A DNA stretch of 6,178 nucleotides from JALXCG01 sp026991065 [NCBI: Gemmatimonadota bacterium] (lineage in GTDB: Bacteria; GCA-2686955): positions 1 to 6,178 of the forward strand of contig JALXCG010000383.1 in assembly GCA_026991065.1 (NCBI GenBank), in the 5' to 3' direction. A program made the translations under genes and the position numbers. The notes beneath the pieces are model-generated. The model searched no databases. It saw nothing but the letters and a program-made list of their open reading frames with translations, and was not told where the DNA came from. Below, in pieces: positions 1-6,178 of the stretch (position 1 is the stretch's first letter; each line of letters starts with the position of its first letter).

Positions 1-47
1 TCTCTGGGGGGAGTGTAGTCGCCCGGCGCGAAGTATGGGGAGGTCGC

Positions 48-2051
48 CTATCTCATCCCTTTGAAAAGGGCGAACGCGGTGCGCAAGTAGGAGCGGCAGT
101 GGGCTTGAAGGGCACCGAGGCGCCGCGGATCGTCGTCGATTCGTTGGTAGGGGAGCTGCCAGGGGTTCGGAGCCAGGAACAACTCCCGGGCATGGGCACC
201 GAGGAACTCATTGTAGACGTAGTCTCCCTCGATCCATTGCAACTGCTGATGGGTGACCCGGCAGGCGAAGCCGGGCCCGCGGCGCAGACCGGAGACGCCG
301 AAGAACTGCGGCAAGTACTGCTCTTCACCCATGAGATCGAAAAGCGTGGGCAACAGGTCGACCTGACTCACGATCTTATCGATGCTGGCCGGGTGGTTGA
401 GAGCAGCGGCGTAGATGACAAAGGGGATGTGGCCGTTCTGGGGGTGGTTGCTGATGTCGCGGTGGATGGTCAACCCGTGATCGGCGGTGAAGATGAAAAC
501 GGTTTCGCCATACCAGGGGCGTTGCGCCGCATTTTGCAGAAAGGTGGCGATAACGCGGTCGTCATAGGCCATCGTGCGGCGCGCCCGTTCAAACTTCTTC
601 GGACCGGTGGTCAGTTGCGGCAGGGCGGCGGCATACTCCGCCGGCACTTCGAATGGTTCGTGGTTGGTGGTGGTGAACACCGTGAAGAGAAACGGCTGCG
701 CCGGTGCCGCGGCCTGGCTTTCATCCGCGGCTTGCAGCACCCGGTCAAAAAGGTAGTGATCGAAACGCCCCCACATGGTGCCGTCCGGCGCCGAGCCAAG
801 GCGGGGATCGCTCCAATCGATCACCTGATCGAAGCCGTTGGTGAGCGCGAAGCCCTTCATGTTGTCGAAGTGGGCATCCCCGCCGTAGATAAACGCCAGT
901 TGATACCCCAGCGACTTCAAGATCCGCAGCGAGGCGGTTGCCGGATTGTTCGGGAAGGTGGTCTCCAACTGAGAGATCAGTGGCTTGCCGGGCAGGACCG
1001 GCCAGGAGCAGAGCACGGTGCCGAGACCGTAGGCGGAGCGGATGCCGTTGCCATAGCAGCGGGTAAAAGAGATTCCCTCGGCGGCGATGCGGGCCAGGTT
1101 GGGGGTGATTGGCGCGGCCGGGGACGGGTTGAGGAAGTCGCAATTCTCGGCGGTGAAGGATTCCAGCACCACCAGGATGACGTTGGGCCGGGTTCCGGCC
1201 GGGAGGTCCAAATGCAGGTCGAGCCGGGGTGCGGCGTTGCGCGCCCGCAGATCGGCCAGCGTGGTGTCGGTCGCGGCGCTCTGCTGGACCTGCAGCGAAC
1301 GGGCGAACTCCTGCTCGTTGGAGAACTCGATCACCGAACGGGCCAGGAAGTAGACGCAGTTCTGCGCCAGGGCATTGGCCATGTTGTCGGTGGAGAAGTG
1401 CGCCACGCCCCAGTTGACCGGGCGCTCCTGGAGGCCGCCGCGGGCGCCGATAACCAGAGCGGTCGCCACCACCAGGGCGGCGAGCAGGCGCGCCCCCGGT
1501 CCACTCTCCGCCAGCCCCTGCCAGCGCCGGCTCCACCAGCCGTAGAAGCGCCAGTAGACAAGGGCCAGCGCCGCCCAGGCCGCGGCATAGGTCAGCACCG
1601 GGTAGAACTCCCAGATCGAAGTGTAGACCTCTTCCCCTTCGCGGCTGTAGGTGACCAGGAGAGCGTTGATGTGACTGCCGAATTCCCGAAACCACTCGAT
1701 ATCGATGCCGCAGAGCACGCTGATAAGAAGAACGACGGCGGTCAGATAGAGGCGGGCGCCCCGTTGGAAAAAGCGGCTCGGCCAGCCGATCCACGGCAGA
1801 AAAGCGAAGATTGCCAAGGGGATGAGTAGATCCACGCTGATCGCCGAATCGAGTCGCAATGCGACCCAGAAGGCGCGCACGTAGGTGCTCGCCGGACTGC
1901 CGCCAAAGTCCTCCCAGAAGTAGCCGAGGAAGGCCAGTCGCCAGAGGGCGAAGAGCAGCAGCAGAGAGAGATAGGCGGTCAGTAGCAGGCGAATGCGCGG
2001 GGGGCAGAGAATCTGGGCGAGAGGGCGCGGGTAGCGGCGGCGTGAAAACAT
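48..2051 (-). CDS. LtaS/MdoB-like membrane sulfatase-fold phosphoglycerol transferase
   Basis: The 667-residue protein has an N-terminal membrane domain and a C-terminal alkaline-phosphatase/sulfatase-fold domain, as in lipoteichoic acid synthase and OpgB/MdoB enzymes. About five hydrophobic helices are visible (roughly residues 21-43, 70-90, 101-118, 150-168, 188-204). The catalytic domain starts near 289 and should face the periplasm. Family landmarks are all present: metal-binding E297 in VILVVLES, TPN at 316-318, the NGIRS loop at 335-339, the YGGD..F.NM block at 389-398, H464 in TTNHEPF, D524-H525 in FTADHG, and H541 in GHIPF. The nucleophile position after Arg338 is Ser339, where LtaS has Thr. 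Members transfer phosphoglycerol, or related head groups, from phospholipid to a glycan or glycolipid; the acceptor here cannot be read. The ATG at 2051 has no clear Shine-Dalgarno, but the next Met (224) would delete the membrane domain. The gene is divergent from the acyl-CoA dehydrogenase and appears monocistronic here. The family is secure; the substrate is unknown. Confidence 0.92.
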   Translation of the reverse strand: MFSRRRYPRPLAQILCPPRIRLLLTAYLSLLLLFALWRLAFLGYFWEDFGGSPASTYVRAFWVALRLDSAISVDLLIPLAIFAFLPWIGWPSRFFQRGARLYLTAVVLLISVLCGIDIEWFREFGSHINALLVTYSREGEEVYTSIWEFYPVLTYAAAWAALALVYWRFYGWWSRRWQGLAESGPGARLLAALVVATALVIGARGGLQERPVNWGVAHFSTDNMANALAQNCVYFLARSVIEFSNEQEFARSLQVQQSAATDTTLADLRARNAAPRLDLHLDLPAGTRPNVILVVLESFTAENCDFLNPSPAAPITPNLARIAAEGISFTRCYGNGIRSAYGLGTVLCSWPVLPGKPLISQLETTFPNNPATASLRILKSLGYQLAFIYGGDAHFDNMKGFALTNGFDQVIDWSDPRLGSAPDGTMWGRFDHYLFDRVLQAADESQAAAPAQPFLFTVFTTTNHEPFEVPAEYAAALPQLTTGPKKFERARRTMAYDDRVIATFLQNAAQRPWYGETVFIFTADHGLTIHRDISNHPQNGHIPFVIYAAALNHPASIDKIVSQVDLLPTLFDLMGEEQYLPQFFGVSGLRRGPGFACRVTHQQLQWIEGDYVYNEFLGAHARELFLAPNPWQLPYQRIDDDPRRLGALQAHCRSYLRTAFALFKGMR

Positions 2052-2230
2052 GATCGGATGATTTGAAGAGATGATCGGTGGCCGCGAGGGCGGCGCGGTG
2101 ATGGTGGTTGCAATGACTGGATAAACCGGGTAAGTCGGCAGGCGATACGCTACACTATGAATTTCCGCGTTGACACTTTTGTGCCCTTGAGCAACACCGA
2201 CAGATTACCGAGTTTTCAGGAGTTGAAACT

Positions 2231-3394
2231 GTGGATCCTACCCCCGCTTTGACGATTCTGACCGATGAAGAGAAGATGTTTCGCGACATGGTCCGTGATT
2301 TTGCCGAGGAGACGCTGACTCCCCGTGTACAACGGATGGACCGCGATGCCAAGATGGACCCCGATCTGATTCCCGCGATGGCCCAGTTGGGGCTTCTGGG
2401 GGTTGAGGTGCCGGAGGAGTTCGGCGGTGCCGGTTGCTCCTTCTTCATGTCTTGCCTGGCGGTCGAGGAGCTTTCGCGGGTTGATCCCGCGGTCGGTGTT
2501 TTGGTGGATGTGCAGAATACGCTGGTCGTCAACGTGATCAAGCGTTGGGCGAGTGCTGATCTGCAGTCTCGCGTTTATCCCCGCCTGGCCAGCGGCACGG
2601 TGGGGTCATTTTGTCTCTCCGAGGCCGGCTCCGGCTCCGACGCATTTGCCCTTAAAACGCGCGCCGAGAAGACGGACAACGGCTACCTGCTCAACGGCTC
2701 CAAACTCTGGATCACCAACGCCGCCGAGGCCGGGATCTTCCTGGTCTTCGCCAACCTCGACCCCTCAAAGGGGTACCGTGGGATCACCGCATTTGTGGTG
2801 GATCGGGATACCCCCGGTTTTTCGGTGGGCAAGAAAGAGGACAAACTCGGGATTCGCGCCAGCAGCACCTGCGAGCTGCTCTTCGAGAATGTCGAAGTAC
2901 CCGCCGCCGACCTTCTGGGCGAAGAGGGCAAGGGCTACAAGATCGCCATCGAGACCCTGAACGAGGGGCGGATCGGCATTGGCGCGCAGATGGTGGGGCT
3001 TTCCCAGGGAGCGCTTGAGCACGCCACGCGCTTTGTTCAGGAGCGGGAGCAGTTCGGCAAGCCCCTGGCTGCCAATCAGGGCATTCAGTTCCAGCTCGCG
3101 CGGATGGACATGGACGTGGCCCTGGCCCGCCTTGCCGTCTACAACGGCGCCCGGCTGCGGGACGCGGGATTGCCCTTTGTCCAGGAAGCGTGCTACGCGA
3201 AACTTTTCGGTAGCGAAGCCGCGGAACGGGTCACCTCGATGGCGGTGGAACTCTTCGGGGGCTACGGTTATACTCGCGAGTATCCGGTGGAGAAACTCTA
3301 CCGTGACGCAAAGGTTGGAAAGATCTACGAAGGCACCAGCAATATGCAGATGCAGACCATCGCCAAGATGCTGCTGGCGCGCCACAAGATCTGA
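2231..3394 (+). CDS. Acyl-CoA dehydrogenase, short/branched-chain type
   Basis: This 387-residue protein is full length for the FAD-dependent acyl-CoA dehydrogenase family. These enzymes oxidise acyl-CoA to the trans-2-enoyl-CoA and pass electrons to electron transfer flavoprotein. Both family signatures are intact: C128-LSEAGSGSD to about A140, and E340 through D359 (ELFGGYGYTRE...K..RD). The catalytic base is E367 in YEGTSNMQ, the same place as in short-chain and short/branched-chain enzymes. The segment LGIRASSTCELLFENVEVP (207-224) followed by LNEGRIGIGAQMVGLSQG (243-260) recalls the short/branched-chain (2-methylacyl-CoA, ACADSB-like) subgroup, so a role in branched-chain amino-acid or short acyl-CoA breakdown is plausible. 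Exact chain length is not readable. The start is GTG, supported by AGGAG at 2218-2222, eight bases upstream. No etfAB, thiolase or enoyl-CoA hydratase lies alongside, so it appears to be transcribed alone, towards the tRNA operon. Confidence 0.95.
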   Translation: MDPTPALTILTDEEKMFRDMVRDFAEETLTPRVQRMDRDAKMDPDLIPAMAQLGLLGVEVPEEFGGAGCSFFMSCLAVEELSRVDPAVGVLVDVQNTLVVNVIKRWASADLQSRVYPRLASGTVGSFCLSEAGSGSDAFALKTRAEKTDNGYLLNGSKLWITNAAEAGIFLVFANLDPSKGYRGITAFVVDRDTPGFSVGKKEDKLGIRASSTCELLFENVEVPAADLLGEEGKGYKIAIETLNEGRIGIGAQMVGLSQGALEHATRFVQEREQFGKPLAANQGIQFQLARMDMDVALARLAVYNGARLRDAGLPFVQEACYAKLFGSEAAERVTSMAVELFGGYGYTREYPVEKLYRDAKVGKIYEGTSNMQMQTIAKMLLARHKI

Positions 3395-3399
3395 TCCGA

Positions 3400-3450
3400 C
3401 CGCGGGCTTTCCCACGGCGGGAGGGAGGAACCTTTCCATACCTCCTTTCT
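3400..3450 (+). terminator. Possible weak terminator after acyl-CoA dehydrogenase
   Basis: Two short stem-loops follow the stop codon. One pairs CCGCGGG (3400-3406) with CCCACGG (3411-3417), with one C/A mismatch and a CTTT loop. The other pairs GGAGG (3424-3428) with CCTCC (3441-3445), extendable by wobble pairs, and runs into a pyrimidine stretch containing TTTCT and later CTTTTCC. Neither is a textbook intrinsic terminator. The position between convergent transcription units is what makes the assignment reasonable. Confidence 0.3.
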
Positions 3451-3527
3451 ATGCTCCTTTTCCCCACTCCTCTCCTCCCGCCACCCGCCCCATTGAAGCC
3501 CAGCGTCTTTTGCTGTTCTTGCATGTC

Positions 3528-3569
3528 TTACAAAGAGAAACGGCCGCGAATGAGGCATTCGCGGCCGTT
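3528..3569 (-). terminator. Intrinsic terminator of the tRNA operon
   Basis: A perfect 14-bp inverted repeat is formed by 3539-3552 (AACGGCCGCGAATG) and 3556-3569 (CATTCGCGGCCGTT), separated by three bases. Read on the minus strand, it starts 7 bases after the CCA end of tRNA-Lys and is followed by a T-rich run, TCTCTTTG, just beyond the stem (3538 downward). This is a strong factor-independent terminator for the two-tRNA transcript. Its A-rich flank on the plus-strand 5' side and T-poor 3' side make it less suited to stop transcripts coming from the acyl-CoA dehydrogenase. Confidence 0.85.
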
Positions 3570-3575
3570 CTAATT

Positions 3576-3651
<76 letters not shown>

Positions 3652-3698
3652 ATATGATCCCGAAATCGTGAGCCTTGCTCGCCGACCGGGTATGGTAA

Positions 3699-3775
3699 TG
3701 GGGTGAGTGAGGGGACTTGAACCCCCGACCACCGGAACCACAATCCGGTGCTCTACCGGCTGAGCTACACTCACC
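3699..3775 (-). tRNA. tRNA-His (anticodon GTG)
   Basis: The minus-strand cloverleaf runs from 3775 to 3699. Acceptor GTGAGTG pairs with CACTCAC. The anticodon stem CCGGA/TCCGG encloses loop TTGTGGT with anticodon GTG (plus-strand 3739-3741). The T loop is TTCAAGT. A genome-encoded G at 3775 sits opposite discriminator C (3702), giving the extra G-1:C73 pair that histidyl-tRNA synthetase recognises. CCA is encoded at 3699-3701. Without G-1 the gene begins at 3774. It is the first gene of the tRNA-His/tRNA-Lys operon. Confidence 0.97.
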
Positions 3776-3791
3776 AGGTTCGAGAAGCGGG

Positions 3792-3821
3792 AGAATAGGG
3801 GCCGATTGAGGGAAAAGTCAA
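3792..3821 (-). promoter_or_regulatory. Sigma-70-type promoter of the tRNA operon
   Basis: On the minus strand, TTGACT (plus-strand AGTCAA at 3816-3821, five of six consensus bases) is followed after 18 bp by TATTCT (AGAATA at 3792-3797, four of six). The first base of tRNA-His is 16 bp beyond the -10, leaving a short leader of about nine bases. Directly after the -10 comes CCCGC, a GC-rich discriminator of the kind found at stable-RNA promoters under ppGpp (stringent) control. Position and spacing support the call; regulation is inferred. Confidence 0.65.
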
Positions 3822-3867
3822 CCCTGTTCTGGAGGGTGGCGGATTCTGGAGGAACTGCTCGATAAAA

Positions 3868-3915
3868 GGGGGCCGAGCAATGGCTGGATTCCGCACAATC
3901 AGGCAAGATCGGCCC
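3868..3915 (-). other. Imperfect hairpin with T tract on minus strand
   Basis: GGGCCGA (3870-3876) and TCGGCCC (3909-3915) form a 7-bp outer stem. Inside it, GCTGGATT and AATCAGGC form a second helix of eight positions with one mismatch and one wobble. Read on the minus strand, the outer stem is followed by CC and then TTTTATC (3867 downward), so it resembles an intrinsic terminator placed just upstream of the tRNA promoter. It could stop minus-strand readthrough entering from the ferredoxin side, or be a chance fold in GC-rich DNA. Confidence 0.3.
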
Positions 3916-3931
3916 GGGGGAGCGCCGATAG
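3904..3931 (+). promoter_or_regulatory. Candidate sigma-28 (FliA) promoter for the YjfB-like gene
   Basis: GCCGATAG at 3924-3931 matches seven of eight bases of the flagellar sigma-28 -10 element GCCGATAA. Sixteen bases upstream lies CAAG (3904-3907), a weak counterpart of the TAAA -35 core, so the -35 side is poor. The site is about 75 bp before the start of a small gene whose family is annotated as putative motility protein, which is why it is reported. Part of the spacer overlaps the right arm of the hairpin at 3870-3915. Confidence 0.35.
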
Positions 3932-4005
3932 CAGGGATAGGTGTTGCCGGTTTGTCCGCACGTTCCTCAGATGGAAATGCGGCCGGATCTCATGGGAGTT
4001 GACCG

Positions 4006-4203
4006 ATGCTGCTTGAACTCGCCGCCCTGGCTACTCAGATCACGCGGGCTGATCAAAGTTATCAGGCCGGGATCGCGGTCACGCGCCAGGCTTTGGACCA
4101 GCAGCGCACCGAGGGGCAAGGGATCGTTGAGTTGTTGAGCAGAAGCTTGCCGGCAAACGCGCCGACACCGGGCCTGGGGGAGCGGCTCGATCTGCTCGCT
4201 TGA
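4006..4203 (+). CDS. YjfB-like putative motility protein
   Basis: This 65-residue protein resembles the small YjfB family (putative motility protein). Recognisable features are the N-terminal LAALATQ segment, the central V.RQALDQQ at 25-33, the LL patch at 43-44, and the C-terminal PGLGERLDLLA ending, which parallels the usual LGxxIDV tail. It is predicted mostly alpha-helical, has no signal peptide or membrane segment, and has no known catalytic residues. The biochemical role of the family is not established. The ATG at 4006 is supported by GGGAG at 3994-3998, seven bases upstream. The gene stands alone and is convergent with the ferredoxin gene, 89 bp away. A candidate FliA promoter lies upstream. 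A longer overlapping frame from 3941 lacks any family resemblance and is taken as a shadow. Confidence 0.8.
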   Translation: MLLELAALATQITRADQSYQAGIAVTRQALDQQRTEGQGIVELLSRSLPANAPTPGLGERLDLLA

Positions 4204-4234
4204 CGGATACGAGGGAGGCGGCGGTGCCGTTGAG

Positions 4235-4266
4235 CCAGGGCCCACGGACAGTGCCATGGACCCTGG
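4235..4266. other. Hairpin between convergent genes
   Basis: CCAGGG (4235-4240) and CCCTGG (4261-4266) are perfect inverted repeats. Inside, CCACGG and CCATGG pair with one mismatch around a six-base loop. The element lies midway between the stops of the YjfB-like gene and the ferredoxin gene. Neither side has a T tract, so it is not a standard intrinsic terminator. It may act as a bidirectional stop with Rho or as a 3'-end protecting structure. Confidence 0.35.
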
Positions 4267-4292
4267 AACTGGCGTTTCGCGAACTGCGCCGG

Positions 4293-4634
<342 letters not shown>

Positions 4635-4948
4635 TCAATAACTCCGGTTTTTTCGCAGGTTTCAGTTCACACTCAGGATAACGATGTGTGGCCGCAACCC
4701 GCGCCCGATGCGTTCATAGCATTGCCGGGGGGGAGCAGGCAACCATCTCGTTTCATCTCTGCACCGCGGGTCGGTATTTCTCGCCGGGGGGCGTCGCGAT
4801 GAGCCACCAAATCCGGCCGGGTTTCCGCAGGAATCGGTTATCTTGGGACAGGCTTGGCTCTTGCCGGATCAATTTGCCCCCTCCGGCGCCTCCGCATTTC
4901 GCCTCTCTTGCTTTGGATACTGCTTTTTCCGCTCTGCATCTTCCCGGT
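4635..4948. other. Divergent intergenic region, ferredoxin / outer-membrane barrel
   Basis: This 314-bp stretch holds the ferredoxin Shine-Dalgarno at 4642-4645 next to a run of six T (plus strand). The frame of the barrel gene is open through it from 4682, after a TAA at 4679-4681, so part of it may be coding if the barrel starts at the in-frame ATG at 4799. I could not identify a convincing -35/-10 pair in either direction. No repeats or RNA genes were seen. Confidence 0.5.
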
Positions 4949-6178
4949 ATGACGACCGTCGCACTGGCGCTCGCGATCCTGGCGTCGGCTTCCACCAAGG
5001 CGCAGTCCGTTGCTCCCGCCGCGGCCCAACCGGACGCGGAGGCGATGGTCCTGGCGCATGCCCCCGCTCCCGCCGGCGCTGACACTCTGACGCCGCCTGC
5101 CGTCCGGGGCGCGGTGGCCACCGCTGCGGATGGCGGGGCGATGGCTGCGCAGGCAGCGCCGCCGCCCTCTCCCTGGCGGATCTCCTATCTGCCGCCGAAG
5201 ATCAGCCGCGGCAGTTTCGACTACCTGCCGGAGGTCCACTATTCCTCCCAGTCCGGGCCGACGATTGGCGGCGATCTGGTCTATACGTTGCCACCCTTCG
5301 GTGCCGTTCCTGCCGGGCGTCCGTCGGATCTGCGGGCCGAGGCGCGGGTTGGTTTCGATCGCCACTTCGCCTTCGCGCTGGTCTCGCGCATCTACTGGAG
5401 CGGCGATCGCTACTACTCGAAGGCGCGGGTGGACTACAGCGACCTGGAGCGGGCCTTTTACGGCATCGGGCCGGATGCGGCACGCACCGACCGCGAACTT
5501 TATCGCCCACGGGCTTTGCGCGCCTATGTCGAGATATTTCGGCACGCATGGCGCTCCCTCAAGGTGGGAGCCCGCGCCGAGTATGAATATACCCAGGCGC
5601 TCGGTGTACAGGCCGGCGGTCTGCTCGACACCCCTGCCGGGCTTGCCGCCATCGATCAGTCGATCATCGGCGCCGGCGTGGCGCTGGACTGGGACAGCCG
5701 GGATTGTGTCGATGATCCCGCCGCCGGCAGTCACCACCAGGCGTTTGTGATCCCCTTCACCGACGACATCGGCAGCCAGCGCTCTTTTACCAACTACAAC
5801 GTGGACCTGCGCCACTACCTGCGCGTGGGGAGCAACCGCGTCGTCGCCCTGCAGGGGTTTCTGTATGGCGCGGCGGGGGATGCCCCCTTCTGGCGCCTGG
5901 CCACGCTCGGCGGGCGCGCGCACTCGCGGGCTTACTCCACCGGCCGCTACCGCGATCATCTGCTGGTCGCGGCGCAGGCGGAGTACCGCTTTCCCCTCTG
6001 GCATCGCCTGGGGGGGGTGGCGTTCGGCGGCGCGGCGGTGGTTGCACCCGATTTCGCCGCCCTCAACGGCTCCGATCTGCAGCCCACCATCGGCGCCGGG
6101 CTACGGCTGCGCTTCTCCCGCACGCGACGGTTGCCGCTGGCGTTTGATCTTGCTTATGGACGGGAGTCGACCCGGGCC
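4949..6178 (+). CDS. BamA/TamA-like (Omp85) outer-membrane beta-barrel protein, 3' end cut by window
   Basis: The frame stays open to the window edge, giving 410 residues with no stop. The C-terminal half matches the Omp85 barrel (bacterial surface antigen) pattern: ERAFYGIGPDA at 167-177, GAGVALDWDSRD...G at 241-260, LGGRAHSRAYSTGRYRD at 320-336, QAEYRFPLW at 343-351, then IGAGLRLRFS at 381-390 and LAFDLAYGRES at 397-407. Only the last strand is probably missing. The conserved barrel-lumen (V/M)RG(Y/F) motif reads SRAY (326-329), keeping Arg327 but with Ala for Gly. No POTRA domains precede the barrel; residues about 20-75 are an Ala/Pro-rich linker. The chosen ATG gives VALALAILASAS and a possible cleavage after TKA (18), a plausible signal peptide, but it lacks N-terminal positive charges and a visible Shine-Dalgarno. 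ATG at 4799 would add 50 residues. The function (protein or lipid export or insertion) is unknown. Confidence 0.85.
   Translation, partial: MTTVALALAILASASTKAQSVAPAAAQPDAEAMVLAHAPAPAGADTLTPPAVRGAVATAADGGAMAAQAAPPPSPWRISYLPPKISRGSFDYLPEVHYSSQSGPTIGGDLVYTLPPFGAVPAGRPSDLRAEARVGFDRHFAFALVSRIYWSGDRYYSKARVDYSDLERAFYGIGPDAARTDRELYRPRALRAYVEIFRHAWRSLKVGARAEYEYTQALGVQAGGLLDTPAGLAAIDQSIIGAGVALDWDSRDCVDDPAAGSHHQAFVIPFTDDIGSQRSFTNYNVDLRHYLRVGSNRVVALQGFLYGAAGDAPFWRLATLGGRAHSRAYSTGRYRDHLLVAAQAEYRFPLWHRLGGVAFGGAAVVAPDFAALNGSDLQPTIGAGLRLRFSRTRRLPLAFDLAYGRESTRA

Noticed and set aside
99-1829. A 576-residue open frame on the plus strand opposite the membrane transferase.
   Set aside because: Its composition (Gly/Arg/Gln-rich, no domain resemblance) is typical of the antisense of a GC-rich gene, and the opposite strand has all catalytic motifs of a real family.
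2170-2175. A perfect TTGACA -35 hexamer upstream of the acyl-CoA dehydrogenase.
   Set aside because: No acceptable -10 lies 16-18 bp downstream (the bases there are CAACACC-like). It also does not fit a sigma-54 site, as the GG/GC spacing is wrong.
3801-3808. A second GCCGAT-containing site (GCCGATTG) that could be another sigma-28 element.
   Set aside because: No TAAA-like -35 at the right distance, and it falls within the spacer of the tRNA promoter. Probably chance.
3776-4005. Possible riboswitch (cyclic di-GMP type) ahead of the YjfB-like gene.
   Set aside because: The conserved core sequences and the three-helix arrangement of that class could not be found in the leader.
5130-5750. A 206-residue plus-strand frame inside the barrel gene.
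   Set aside because: It is an out-of-frame shadow, Arg/Ser/Pro-rich, overlapping conserved barrel strands in the correct frame.
4838-6004. A 388-residue minus-strand frame opposite the outer-membrane barrel.
   Set aside because: It is Arg/Gly/Gln-rich with no recognisable domain, while the plus strand carries conserved Omp85 barrel segments throughout.

Overview
The window is GC-rich chromosomal DNA from a Gram-negative bacterium. An Omp85-type outer-membrane barrel and an Allochromatium-type 2[4Fe-4S] ferredoxin point that way. Together with a branched-chain-type acyl-CoA dehydrogenase, a YjfB-like motility protein and a proteobacterial-style LtaS/MdoB-like enzyme, they suggest a proteobacterium or relative, perhaps in the former Deltaproteobacteria. 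That placement is inference only. I see no mobile element, CRISPR array, phage gene or obviously foreign segment.

Layout, left to right. (1) 48-2051, minus: five-helix membrane-anchored sulfatase-fold phosphoglycerol transferase (LtaS/MdoB-like), with Ser where LtaS has its nucleophilic Thr. (2) A 179-bp divergent gap, then 2231-3394, plus: acyl-CoA dehydrogenase starting at GTG behind a good Shine-Dalgarno. (3) 3528-3821, minus: a complete small stable-RNA operon, made of a promoter with a GC-rich discriminator, tRNA-His(GTG), tRNA-Lys(CTT) and a strong intrinsic terminator. (4) 4006-4203, plus: a 65-residue YjfB-like putative motility protein, with a possible sigma-28 (FliA) promoter about 75 bp upstream. 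(5) 4293-4634, minus: 2[4Fe-4S] ferredoxin with an acidic C-terminal extension, convergent with the YjfB-like gene. (6) About 4949 to the window edge, plus: a BamA/TamA-like beta-barrel without POTRA domains. It is cut by the edge near its natural end and is absent from simple complete-ORF listings because no stop lies in the window.

The genes do not form one pathway. They look like separate transcription units: envelope polymer modification, acyl-CoA oxidation, tRNA supply, motility, electron transfer and an outer-membrane protein. The most useful points for follow-up are the Ser-for-Thr nucleophile, the candidate flagellar promoter, the barrel with its uncertain start, and the ferredoxin tail. 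I found no convincing evidence of a new multi-gene system.
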